Below, piece by piece: positions 1 to 7,408 of a stretch of 64,000 nt of DNA (positions within the stretch are counted from its first letter, which is position 1; each line of letters starts with the position of its first letter). Both the position numbers and the translations under genes were made by a program. This DNA comes from Streptomyces tagetis (GTDB lineage: Bacteria; Actinomycetota; Actinomycetes; Streptomycetales; Streptomycetaceae). The stretch lies in NCBI RefSeq assembly GCF_018069565.1, contig NZ_JAGPNL010000006.1, forward strand, positions 186,001 to 250,000, given 5' to 3'. The notes beneath the pieces were generated by a model. That model ran no database searches. It was not told the DNA's origin and was given only the letters and a program-made list of their open reading frames with translations.

Positions 1-585
1 GTGCGGCGCACCGGCCTGATGTGGGTCAACCCGCTGCTGCTGCGCCGCCGGGTCGACGTGCGGCTGCGGCACTGGCGGGGCGAGCCGATGCCCGCGGCCG
101 ACGGCAACGGGGTCGCGCTGCGCGTGGTGACCCTGGTGGTGTGGCGGGTGCGGGACACCGCGCGGGCCACCCTGGCGATCGAGGACCACGAGGAGTACCT
201 GCGCCAGTGCGTGGAGGCGGCCCTCGCCCGGGTGCCGGTGGAGCCGCCCGGCGGGGCGCGGGCCTCGGCGGACGGGGCGGGGGAGGCGCTGACCCGGATG
301 GTGGCGGCGGACGCGTCTCCGGTGGGGCTGGAGGTGTTCGCGGTGCGGCCGGTGCGGGTGGAGTACGCCCCCGAGGTGGCTGCGGCGATGAACCGGCGGC
401 GGATCGCCGCGCTGGAGGCCCGGGAGCGGGCGAGCGCGCTCGACTCGGTCGTGGACTCGGTGGAGGACACGGTGACCCGGCTCACCGTGCGCGGACTCGT
501 CGACCTGGACGACTACGAACGCAAGGCGCTGGTGCGGGACCTCACGGTGGCGTTCTGCGCGGGGCGGGGCGACACGGGCGCCTGA
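1..585 (+). CDS. SPFH/band-7 domain protein, C-terminal part (cut by window edge)
   Basis: The open frame runs from the first base, so the true start probably lies upstream. The visible 194 residues begin inside a band-7 (stomatin/slipin-like) core (GLMWVNPLLLRRRVDVR, then LVVWRVRDTARATLAIEDH), followed by the helical C-terminal part with EYAPEVAAAMNRRRIAALEAR. SPFH proteins scaffold membrane microdomains, but no membrane anchor is visible because the N-terminus is missing. The GTG at base 1 could be read as a start; the half-domain argues against that. The family call rests on the pattern of the core strands and the conserved 'AAAM.RRRIAALEA' segment. The specific role is unknown. Confidence 0.65.
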   Translation: MRRTGLMWVNPLLLRRRVDVRLRHWRGEPMPAADGNGVALRVVTLVVWRVRDTARATLAIEDHEEYLRQCVEAALARVPVEPPGGARASADGAGEALTRMVAADASPVGLEVFAVRPVRVEYAPEVAAAMNRRRIAALEARERASALDSVVDSVEDTVTRLTVRGLVDLDDYERKALVRDLTVAFCAGRGDTGA

Positions 586-679
586 CCCCGCCGTCCGCGC
601 GGGCGGGCGTGCCGGCGCCGGGCCGGAGCGGGTTCCTCCATTGGGATGGACATGTTCAACGCGGACCAATAATCTGTGA

Positions 680-695
680 CTTGGTCTAGACCTGC
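680..695. promoter_or_regulatory. DasR-responsive element (dre) upstream of the LPMO gene
   Basis: The core GGTCTAGACC (683-692) is a perfect 10-bp palindrome and matches the centre of the known dre consensus ActGGTCTAGACCAgT; the outer bases match only in part. It lies about 45 bp before the LPMO start codon, a normal operator position. DasR is the GntR-family repressor of chitin and GlcNAc genes, released by amino-sugar phosphates. This is the only strong dre core I found in the window; none is obvious before glmS, the GH18 or the GH20 gene. Confidence 0.8.
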
Positions 696-735
696 ACGGC
701 TCACTGATCCTCCCCCACGTCACAGGAGCAGCAGT

Positions 736-1341
736 ATGCGCACAAGGACCAAGTTGTACGCCGCCTCGGTCGGCATGGCGACCGCCGGAGCCCTGGTGCT
801 CTCCTCCGGTGGCGCCAGCGGTCACGGCTACACCGACCTGCCGATCAGCCGGCAGAAGCTCTGCCAGAACGGCTCGGTCTCCAACTGCGGCAACATCCAG
901 TGGGAGCCGCAGAGCGTCGAGGGCCCGAAGGGCTTCCCGGCCACCGGCCCCTCCGACGGACAGCTCTGCTCGGGCAACAACGGCCAGTTCGCGCAGCTCG
1001 ACCGCCCGAAGACGCCGAACGGCCAGGACTGGCCCACCACCAAGGTCAACGGCGGCCAGAGCTACACCTTCCGCTGGCAGTTCACCGCCATGCACTCCAC
1101 GACCGACTTCAAGTACTACGTCACGAAGCCGGGCTGGGACCAGAACCGCAACCTGACCCGGGCCGACCTCAACCTCACGCCGTTCCTGACGGTGCCCTAC
1201 AACAACCAGCGTCCGCCGGCCACGCTCTCCCACAGCGGCACCCTGCCGTCCGGGCTGAGCGGTCACCACGTGATCCTCGCGGTGTGGACGGTCGCCGACA
1301 CGAACAACGCCTTCTACGCCTGCTCGGACGTCACCTTCTGA
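736..1341 (+). CDS. Secreted AA10 lytic polysaccharide monooxygenase (chitin/cellulose-binding protein)
   Basis: The protein has 201 residues. A signal peptide with a basic start and hydrophobic core ends just before His30, which becomes the mature N-terminus (HGYTDLP...). N-terminal His30 and His120 (in FTAMHST) would form the copper 'histidine brace' of AA10 enzymes, which cleave crystalline chitin or cellulose by oxidation outside the cell. The length fits a single-domain AA10 protein with no extra binding module. I chose the ATG at 736 because upstream in-frame codons would run through the operator, and it is preceded by an AGGAG-like stretch. A dre site upstream predicts induction by amino sugars through DasR, and a strong hairpin follows at 1358-1386. 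Confidence 0.93.
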   Translation: MRTRTKLYAASVGMATAGALVLSSGGASGHGYTDLPISRQKLCQNGSVSNCGNIQWEPQSVEGPKGFPATGPSDGQLCSGNNGQFAQLDRPKTPNGQDWPTTKVNGGQSYTFRWQFTAMHSTTDFKYYVTKPGWDQNRNLTRADLNLTPFLTVPYNNQRPPATLSHSGTLPSGLSGHHVILAVWTVADTNNAFYACSDVTF

Positions 1342-1357
1342 CCGACGCGTAACACGG

Positions 1358-1386
1358 AGGAGCCCCTCGCGGGGCGAGGGGCTCCT
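1358..1386 (+). terminator. Rho-independent-type terminator after LPMO
   Basis: A perfect 12-bp stem (AGGAGCCCCTCG / CGAGGGGCTCCT) with a 5-base loop begins 16 bp after the LPMO stop and is followed by TTCTA. Streptomyces terminators often lack a long T tract. Confidence 0.8.
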
Positions 1387-1394
1387 TCTACTGT

Positions 1395-1437
1395 GCGCCG
1401 CCAGGGACTCGAACCCGAGGCCCGCTGATCAAGAGTC
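1395..1437 (-). other. Truncated tRNA-Lys copy, candidate attachment-site remnant
   Basis: These 43 bases match the 3' half of the intact tRNA-Lys at 2850-2923 (acceptor, T arm, variable region and half of the anticodon arm) with about five mismatches, then the similarity stops inside the anticodon stem. It has the same orientation as the intact gene. A partial 3' tRNA copy is what integrases that use tRNA genes leave as the distal att site. The fragment cannot fold as a tRNA. Confidence 0.65.
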
Positions 1438-1556
1438 GTACGGGGCTTGTTCGTCCTCCTCCGGCTCCACGCCGTCGGAGCCGAGACCCGGAGCCCAGCC
1501 GGTCGCATCAGGCCCGGGGACGGTGCTGATGCGCAGGCAGCAGCAGGAGGCGCCGT

Positions 1557-2798
1557 ATGAATGACCGAGTGAGACGTGCCCGGTTCGGCGCGTATCTGGC
1601 GAGTCTGCGTGGAGGCGCGGGCCTTTCGCAGCGCGCCCTGGCGCTGCGGCTGTGTGCCGTCGCCGGGATCACCACCCTGACGCGCAACGAGGTCTCCCGG
1701 TGGGAGCGCGGCGGGCGCATCCCGGACGCGTGGCTGCCCCCGCTCGCGCAGGTGCTCGGGCAGCCGCTGGACGCCCTGGAGCGGGAGGCCGCGCGAGCCC
1801 GGGGAGAAGCCGAGCCGCCGGACCGCGCCGGCCGCGAGCCGGACACGTACGTGCGGGACGCCGTGGGGTGGCTGCTCGCGCACGACAACCGCCACGGCGG
1901 GGACCACGTGGCGGACGCGGCCGTGCAGGTGTGGGAGGCGGAGCGCGGCCGGATCACCGGCGAGGACAGACAGCACCTCGCCCAAGTGGCGGAGATCGGG
2001 GAAGTGACCGGGTGGCTGCTCCACGACGCCGCCCGGTTCCGCGAGGCGCGCGCCACGCTGGCACAGGCGCACACCCTGGCCCGGCTCGCCGGGGACGGTC
2101 CGCTGGAGTGGTTCATCCTGGACCTGATCGCCATGATCGACGTGCACACCGGCCGCGCCGGTGAGGCCATGGCGATCACGGACGAGATGCTGACCGGCCG
2201 CGAGGTACCCGGCCGCGTGGCGCTCATGGCCCGCGTCCGGCGCGCGCGGAGTCTCGCGCAGGCCGGAGACCGGGCCCGCGCCCTGGACACGCTGGAGCGG
2301 GCCACGGGGGCGCTCCAGGACTCGATACAGGCCGACGACCCCGCGTTCACGTGGTGGATCGACACCACGGAAGTGGAGCTGCACACCGGTGAGGCGTTGC
2401 TGAGCCTCGCGGACCCCCGGGCGGCCCTCCCACACCTCCAGCGGAGTTCGGAGGGCTCCAGGGGCGGCGGGGGCCGCCGGGAGTTCGGCAACGTGCTCGC
2501 GGAGCTGACCGCCCTCGTCCGGCTCGGCGCGTGGCGGGACGCCGAAGCGCCGCTGCTCCGGCTCGAACCGATCCTGCGGGCGGTCACGTCGTCCCGGACC
2601 CGTGTCCGTCTCCGGTCCACGCTGCGCGCCATCGACCGGGACGCCCCGGTGTGGCTCGCGGACACGGCCCGCGAGGTCGCGGCAGCCGGTCACACCGACC
2701 TCGGGTTCACGCTGCGGGTGCACGTCCCCGACCCGCAGTCGCTCAGCGCGGGCCCGGAGAAGCCGAGCGAACCGCTCGACGGTGAGGGAGCACAGTGA
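1557..2798 (+). CDS. XRE-family helix-turn-helix regulator with TPR-like C-terminal region
   Basis: The protein has 413 residues. Residues about 10-75 form a Cro/C1-type helix-turn-helix (GAGLSQRALALRL...NEVSRWERGG). The rest is helical and alanine/arginine-rich with repeats resembling tetratricopeptides (around FREARATLAQAHTLARL and GRAGEAMAITDEML). Streptomyces has many such regulators with no assigned ligand. An AGGAGG ribosome site at 1547-1552 fixes the start. It is the only gene between the truncated tRNA-Lys at 1395 and the intact tRNA-Lys at 2850, and no integrase or transfer gene accompanies it, so it looks like cargo of a decayed element. A hairpin at 2799-2830 follows directly. Confidence 0.8.
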   Translation: MNDRVRRARFGAYLASLRGGAGLSQRALALRLCAVAGITTLTRNEVSRWERGGRIPDAWLPPLAQVLGQPLDALEREAARARGEAEPPDRAGREPDTYVRDAVGWLLAHDNRHGGDHVADAAVQVWEAERGRITGEDRQHLAQVAEIGEVTGWLLHDAARFREARATLAQAHTLARLAGDGPLEWFILDLIAMIDVHTGRAGEAMAITDEMLTGREVPGRVALMARVRRARSLAQAGDRARALDTLERATGALQDSIQADDPAFTWWIDTTEVELHTGEALLSLADPRAALPHLQRSSEGSRGGGGRREFGNVLAELTALVRLGAWRDAEAPLLRLEPILRAVTSSRTRVRLRSTLRAIDRDAPVWLADTAREVAAAGHTDLGFTLRVHVPDPQSLSAGPEKPSEPLDGEGAQ

Positions 2799-2830
2799 AG
2801 GCCCCGTACCGCTTCCGCAGTACAGGGCCT
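2799..2830 (+). terminator. Hairpin terminator between XRE gene and tRNA-Lys
   Basis: An 11-bp stem (AGGCCCCGTAC / GTACAGGGCCT, one mismatch) with a 10-base loop begins at the stop codon of the XRE gene and lies 20 bp beyond the 3' end of tRNA-Lys. It can stop transcription from both sides. Confidence 0.65.
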
Positions 2831-2849
2831 CTCACCTGCTGTTTCTCAG

Positions 2850-2923
2850 TGCGCCGCCAGGGACTCGAACCCCGGACCCGCTGATTAAGAGTCAGCTGCT
2901 CTAACCAACTGAGCTAGCGGCGC
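2850..2923 (-). tRNA. tRNA-Lys (CUU anticodon), copy 1
   Basis: On the minus strand the 74 bases fold as a cloverleaf: acceptor GCGCCGC/GCGGCGC, D arm GCTC..GAGC, anticodon arm GCTGA-CTCTTAA-TCAGC with anticodon CTT, T arm CGGGG-TTCGAGT-CCCTG, and discriminator A (complement of 2850). CCA is not encoded. It is identical to the copy at 19305-19378. Confidence 0.95.
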
Positions 2924-2965
2924 ATGACTCCCGCCGTCCGCCTCGGGCGGCCGGCGACGAGGAAA

Positions 2966-2971
2966 ATCATA
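2966..2971 (-). promoter_or_regulatory. -10 box of tRNA-Lys copy 1
   Basis: On the minus strand TATGAT lies about 43 bases before the tRNA 5' end, in a locally AT-rich patch. This suits a strong housekeeping promoter. No clear -35 element is visible. Confidence 0.4.
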
Positions 2972-3032
2972 CCTGCTTCCCGGATGTGCTCCCGACCGCA
3001 CGCGCGCCGGCCGGGACGCGGTGCGGGATGGC

Positions 3033-3791
3033 CTAGATCGCCAGCGAGAGCAGTACCGGTGTCGCGCTGCGGTGGAGCGTGTCCGCGGCCCGCCGCAGCC
3101 GGTGGGCGTGCTCCACGGGCAGCGACAGCGCCAGACTGCCCGCGGCCGAACCGGCCGGGATCGGGACCGCCGCGCAGACCGTGCCGACCGCGTACTCCTG
3201 GAGGTCGAGGACCGGCATGTCCGCCGGCTGCGACTCCAGCCGGGAGAGCAGCAGCCGGTCGCTGGTGATGGTGCGCGAGGTCAGCCGGGCCGTCTTGTAC
3301 CGGGCCAGGTGATCACGTCGGCCCGCCTGGTCCAGTTGGGACAGCAGGCTCTTGCCGAGCGCGGTCGCGTGCGCCGAACTGCGGAAGTCGACCCACTCGT
3401 TCACCCGGGGCGCCGCCGGACTGTCCGCGCAGTGCACGACGCGGACCTCCCCGTCCACGTACCGGCTCATGTAGACGGCGGCGCCGACCGAGTCGCGCAG
3501 CCGGTCCAGCGTGCGCTGGAGCCTCTCGCGCACCGCCTGCTCACGCCCGTGCGCCGAGTCCGGCCGGGCCAGCGCCTCGCCGGTCACATACGCGCCGTCG
3601 GCGCCCTGCTCGACGTACCCCTCGCGGCGCAGCATGCGCAGCAGCGGGGCCAGCCGCTCGCGGCCGAGGCCGCTGTGCCGGGCGAGGTCCGTCTCGGTGA
3701 CTCCGGTGGGGTACCGAGCCACGGTCTCCAGGGCGCGCAGGGCGTCCTGGGTCGGATGGTGCGGCGCGGTCGGCTTGTGCTGAAGCGCCAC
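3033..3791 (-). CDS. IclR-family transcriptional regulator
   Basis: The protein has 252 residues. The N-terminal winged helix-turn-helix spans about residues 14-72 (ALRALETVARYPTGVTETDLARHSGL...LLRMLRREGYV). The C-terminal effector-binding domain covers about 90-250 and includes VNEWVDFRSSAHATALGKSLL, the conserved IclR ligand-pocket segment. Length and domain order are standard. It lies just downstream of the ehu-type transporter operon on the same strand, about 200 bp from ehuA, and most likely controls that operon and the adjoining amidase/racemase-like genes. The effector is unknown. Confidence 0.88.
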   Translation of the reverse strand: MALQHKPTAPHHPTQDALRALETVARYPTGVTETDLARHSGLGRERLAPLLRMLRREGYVEQGADGAYVTGEALARPDSAHGREQAVRERLQRTLDRLRDSVGAAVYMSRYVDGEVRVVHCADSPAAPRVNEWVDFRSSAHATALGKSLLSQLDQAGRRDHLARYKTARLTSRTITSDRLLLSRLESQPADMPVLDLQEYAVGTVCAAVPIPAGSAAGSLALSLPVEHAHRLRRAADTLHRSATPVLLSLAI

Positions 3792-3989
3792 GGTGGTCTC
3801 CCCTGCGCGCGCTCGATGGGCCCTGATCCGGACAGCTCGTGCGCTTCACGATAGCCGTCGGCCTCCGCGCCGCGCGGGCGTCTTGGCGAGATTGCCGGCG
3901 CTCCCGCCTGCGGCGCCGGCCCTCCGGCATATGCCGGTGGAACGCCCCACCGCCCGGACCTCGGACGTTGGGGCGTGGACGCCGTGCGG

Positions 3990-4775
3990 TCACAGGACCG
4001 CGCTGAGGAATTCCCGGGTCCGGTCGTGCTCCGGCTCGCTGAAGATCTTCTCGGGGGCGCCGGCCTCGATGACCCGCCCCGAGTCGAACATCAGCACCTT
4101 GTCCGAGATGTCCCGCGCGAAGTTCATCTCGTGGGTCACGCAGAGCATGGTGATGTCCGTGCTGCGCGCGATGTCCCGCAGCAGGTCGAGGACGCCCGCG
4201 ACCAGCTCCGGGTCGAGCGCCGAGGTCACCTCGTCCAGCAGCAGCACCTTGGGCCGCATCGCCAGCGCCCGCGCGATCGCCACCCGCTGCTGCTGACCGC
4301 CGGAGAGCTGTGCCGGGTGCGCGTCGCACTTGTCGGCGAGGCCCACCAGGTCGAGCAGCTCCCTGGCCCGCTCCACCGCCTCGTCCCGGGTGAGGCCGAG
4401 CACGGTGACCGGGGCCTCGGTGATGTTGCGCAGCACGGTCATGTTCGGGAACAGGTTGAACTGCTGGAACACCATCCCGATCCGCTTGCGCACCTCCCGG
4501 CACTGCTTCTCGGACGCCGGGAAGAGATGCTGCCCGTCGACGACGATCGTGCCCTCGTCGGGCTTGATCAGCGTCATCAGCAGCCGCAGGATCGTGGTCT
4601 TGCCCGAGCCGGACGGACCGATCAGGGTGACGTGCTTGCCGGCCGCGACCGAGAAGTCGAGGTGGTCCAGGACGGTGTTGTCGCCGAAGCGCTTGGTCAC
4701 CCCCTCCAGGCGGATCAGCTCGCCGCCCGGCCTCTCGGGACTCTTCTCGGGATGGGGGAGAGTGTCAGTGGACAA
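3990..4775 (-). CDS. ehuA: Polar amino-acid/ectoine ABC transporter ATP-binding protein
   Basis: This is the cytoplasmic ATPase of a PAAT-family importer. Visible motifs are Walker A GPSGSGKT, Q-loop MVFQQFNLF, signature LSGGQQQRVAIARAL, Walker B VLLLDEVTSAL and the switch His in CVTHEM. The best start is the TTG at 4775, with GGAG seven bases upstream and overlap with the end of ehuD, giving 261 residues, the usual family size. An upstream ATG at 4811 would add 12 residues inside ehuD. It is the last gene of the ehuB-C-D-A operon. The ehu assignment is by overall similarity of all four proteins; ectoine as substrate is inferred. Confidence 0.85.
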   Translation of the reverse strand: MSTDTLPHPEKSPERPGGELIRLEGVTKRFGDNTVLDHLDFSVAAGKHVTLIGPSGSGKTTILRLLMTLIKPDEGTIVVDGQHLFPASEKQCREVRKRIGMVFQQFNLFPNMTVLRNITEAPVTVLGLTRDEAVERARELLDLVGLADKCDAHPAQLSGGQQQRVAIARALAMRPKVLLLDEVTSALDPELVAGVLDLLRDIARSTDITMLCVTHEMNFARDISDKVLMFDSGRVIEAGAPEKIFSEPEHDRTREFLSAVL

Positions 4776-5415
4776 GGCGTCGCTCCAGGGCTCGCAGGGC
4801 AAGGGAGGCAAGGTAGGAGACGATGACGAAGGCCACGCCGATCACCGTCAGCGGCTCGGTGAACTGGAAGTTCTGCTGCGAGAAGAGCCGCGCCTCGCCG
4901 AGCATCTCCAGCACCGTGATCGCCATCAGCAGCGGCGTGTCCTTCAGCATCGAGATCACGTAGTTGCCGAGGGCGGGCACCACCCGGCGGACCGCCTGCG
5001 GCAGGATCACCGCGGTCCAGGTCCGCCGCAGCGGCAGGTTCAGCGCCGTCGCGGCCTCCCACTGGCCCGCCGGCACCGCCTCGATGCCGGCCCGGTAGAC
5101 CTGCATCGTGTACGTCGAGTAGTGCAGGCCGATGCCGACCACGCCGGTGGTCAGCGCGGAGAAGGTCACCCCCCACTCCGGCAGCACGTAGAAGAGGAAG
5201 AAGAGCTGCACCAGCAGCGGCGTGTTCCGCACGAACTCGGTGACCACGCCGACCGGCCAGGTCACCCAGCGCGACGGCACCCGCATCAGCAGCGCCCACA
5301 CCAGGCCCAGCGCGAACGAGATCACCGAGCCGAGGACCAGGATCTCCAGGGTGACCAGCAGCCCGTCCCACAGGTGCGGCAGGAAGTCGGACACCGCGGT
5401 CCAGTCCCAGGTCAT
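4765..5415 (-). CDS. ehuD: ABC transporter permease, EhuD-like
   Basis: The protein has 216 residues with about five membrane-spanning segments, beginning MTWDWTAVSDFLPHLWDGLLVTLEI. It has the His/Glu/Gln permease family signature, including the cytoplasmic EAA-type loop (GQWEAATALNLPLRRTWTAVILPQA) that docks on the ATPase. Its ATG overlaps the ehuC stop (ATGA, 5412-5415), so the two permeases are translationally coupled and should form a heterodimeric channel. Confidence 0.85.
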   Translation of the reverse strand: MTWDWTAVSDFLPHLWDGLLVTLEILVLGSVISFALGLVWALLMRVPSRWVTWPVGVVTEFVRNTPLLVQLFFLFYVLPEWGVTFSALTTGVVGIGLHYSTYTMQVYRAGIEAVPAGQWEAATALNLPLRRTWTAVILPQAVRRVVPALGNYVISMLKDTPLLMAITVLEMLGEARLFSQQNFQFTEPLTVIGVAFVIVSYLASLALRALERRLVH

Positions 5416-6116
5416 CGCACACCCCCCGCCCCGGCCGGCTCGGCGGCGACGGCCTCACGCCGCGGCGCCGCCTTCCCGACGCCCGCCTTCAGCCTCTTCT
5501 CCAGCCCGCGCATCATCCGGGTCAGCAGGAAGGCGATCACGAAGTAGAGCAGCAGGATGTACGTGTAGATCTCCGCGCTCTCCTGGAGCGCCAGCCGCAC
5601 CAGGTTCCCGCTGAACGCCAGGTCGCCCATGCCCATGACGGACACCAGGGCGGTGCCCTTGAGCAGTTCGACCAGCAGGTTGGAGAAGGGCGGGATCATC
5701 TCCGGCACCGCCTGCGGCAGCAGGATCAGCCGCATCCGCTGCCAGGGCGTGAAGCTGAGCGCGATACCGCCCTCCCGCTGCGCCGGGTCGACCGCGCCGA
5801 GCGCCCCGCGCACGATCTCGGAGCCGTACGCCCCGTAGGTCAGCCCCAGCGCGAGCGTGCCCGCCCACATCGGCACGAGCTGCCAGCCGAAGGCGGGCGG
5901 CAGCACGAAGAACACCCAGAAGATCATCACCAGCGCGGAGGTGCCGCGGAAGACCTCCGTGTAGAGGCCCGCCAGGAAGCGGACGACCCACAGCCGGTGG
6001 GTGCGCGCCACGCCGGCCACGAAGGAGACCGCCGTCGCCAACAGGGCGCTGAAGACGAGGAGCTGGACCGTGACCCAGACACCTCGCAGTACGAGTTCCC
6101 ACAGTCCCGGGGTCAT
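5412..6116 (-). CDS. ehuC: ABC transporter permease, EhuC-like
   Basis: The protein has 234 residues and starts MTPGLWELVLRGVWVTVQ; the ATG at 6116 overlaps the ehuB stop as ATGA. It has about five membrane segments and the EAA loop (REGGIALSFTPWQRMRLILLPQAVPEM). The C-terminus is basic and cytoplasmic (RMMRGLEKRLK...). It is the partner of EhuD in a polar amino-acid uptake type importer. Longer in-frame starts upstream lie inside ehuB and are rejected. Confidence 0.86.
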   Translation of the reverse strand: MTPGLWELVLRGVWVTVQLLVFSALLATAVSFVAGVARTHRLWVVRFLAGLYTEVFRGTSALVMIFWVFFVLPPAFGWQLVPMWAGTLALGLTYGAYGSEIVRGALGAVDPAQREGGIALSFTPWQRMRLILLPQAVPEMIPPFSNLLVELLKGTALVSVMGMGDLAFSGNLVRLALQESAEIYTYILLLYFVIAFLLTRMMRGLEKRLKAGVGKAAPRREAVAAEPAGAGGVR

Positions 6117-7033
6117 CCGCCGCACAGCTCCTTCGCGGTCAGATCGGTCATCTCGTTCTCGGTGAAACCGAAGGGCCGCAGGATACGGAGGAGTTCGCCG
6201 CTCTTCTTGAGCTTGCGCAGCTCGACGTTGAAGGCGTCGCGCAGGTTGGTCTCGGTCGGCCGGAAGGCGAAGCCGCCGCCGTCGACGTGCGGCTTGCCGT
6301 CGACCAGCGGCGCGAACGCCTCGGTCACCTCGGCCTTGGCCGACTTCTTGACCACCTCGCGGGTGGTCAGCGCGGTCCCGGCGAAGACGTCCACCCGGCC
6401 GGCCTCGACTGCGTTCAACCCGGCCACCTGGTCGGGGACGATCAGGATGTCGCTCTCCGCGTACCCGGCGTCCACCGCGTACTGGATCTCCGCGTACCCG
6501 GTGCCGGTGGCGAACCGGGCCTTCTTCGCGACGACGTCCCGGTAGTCGCGCAGCCCGAGCGGGTTGCCCTTGCGCACGATGAAGGAGTCGAGCATCTGGT
6601 AGTCGGGGTCGGCGAAGACGACCTGCCGGCACCGGTCCTCGTTGATGTACATCCCGGCGGCCACGACGTCGAACTGCTGCGAGGCCAGCCCCGGGATGAG
6701 CGAGCCGAACTCCGTCGGCACCGGCTGCACCCGGTCGACGCCGAGCCGCTTGAAGACGGCCTTGGCGAGTTCGGGCGCCTCGCCGGTCAGCTCACCGTCC
6801 CGGTCGATGTACCCGAACGGGATCTCGCCGGCGATGCCGAGCCGGACGACGCCCTGGGCCCGGAGCCGGTCCAGCAGGTCGCCGCCCTCCACACCGGAGG
6901 CGGTGGCCACCCGCGAGCAGCCCGCCGCCCCGAGCGCGCCGAGCGCCGCGACCCCCGCGAGCAGCGACCGGCGTGTCGGCCTGGGTGTTCGGACGGATAT
7001 CCCCCGTGGAGGGGTTCTCAGTGGTCGAGCCAT
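6113..7033 (-). CDS. ehuB: Solute-binding lipoprotein of ABC importer, EhuB-like
   Basis: The protein has 306 residues from the ATG at 7033. It carries a twin-arginine-like basic start, a hydrophobic stretch and a lipobox (LGAAGC), so it should be a lipid-anchored extracytoplasmic receptor. The body is a family-3 solute-binding fold (VRLGIAGEIPFGYIDRDGELTGEAPELAKAVF; LIPGLASQQFDVVAAGMYIN). It is first in the operon ehuB-C-D-A. The family covers ectoine/hydroxyectoine and polar amino acids; the ligand cannot be fixed from sequence. The upstream 375 bp contain the 9-bp minisatellite at 7284-7346. Confidence 0.85.
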   Translation of the reverse strand: MARPLRTPPRGISVRTPRPTRRSLLAGVAALGALGAAGCSRVATASGVEGGDLLDRLRAQGVVRLGIAGEIPFGYIDRDGELTGEAPELAKAVFKRLGVDRVQPVPTEFGSLIPGLASQQFDVVAAGMYINEDRCRQVVFADPDYQMLDSFIVRKGNPLGLRDYRDVVAKKARFATGTGYAEIQYAVDAGYAESDILIVPDQVAGLNAVEAGRVDVFAGTALTTREVVKKSAKAEVTEAFAPLVDGKPHVDGGGFAFRPTETNLRDAFNVELRKLKKSGELLRILRPFGFTENEMTDLTAKELCGG

Positions 7034-7283
7034 GGCGGCGCGGCTACCCGAAGCGCCCGGGGTTATGCCGATCTTTTTCCGTCCGATACCCAGACGCACC
7101 CGGCCACCACACGAACACCGGAACGGACCCCCGGTCAGCCGGTCGGCCTCCGCTGCCACCACGGGACGGCTCGCCTACGCGGCCACGGTGGCCACGGTGT
7201 ACGGGCCGCGCCGCGGGGGCGTGGCGGCGGGGGCCGGACCGGACCTGCCCGAGAGGGGCGGGGGACGGACAGGAGACGGGCGA

Positions 7284-7346
7284 GACGGGCGGGACGGGCG
7301 GGACGGGCGGGACGGGCGGGACGGGCGGGACGGGCGGGACGGGCGG
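7284..7346. repeat. 9-bp minisatellite, seven perfect units
   Basis: GACGGGCGG is repeated seven times without error in the gap between ehuB and the amidase gene, flanked by related degenerate copies (GGAGACGGGC and GACGGACAGG). Read on the minus strand it would encode Pro-Pro-Val repeats, but no credible gene covers it. Confidence 0.9.
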
Positions 7347-7408
7347 GACGGACAGGAGACGGACGAAGACGGACGGGGGCCGGACGCCGGGCCGGTTCGC
7401 CGTCGGTC

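Noticed and set aside
21-689. Overlapping 222-aa open frame across the SPFH gene
   Set aside because: Pro/Ala/Arg/Gly-rich shadow frame caused by high GC; runs through the dre operator and overlaps a protein with a clear fold.
1314-2723. 469-aa minus-strand open frame opposite the XRE regulator
   Set aside because: Amino-acid make-up is typical of antisense GC-rich shadow; it crosses the terminator and tRNA fragment, and has no motif.
5412-6632. 406-aa version of the EhuC permease
   Set aside because: The added N-terminus is a shadow of ehuB; the ATGA overlap at 6113-6116 gives the natural start.
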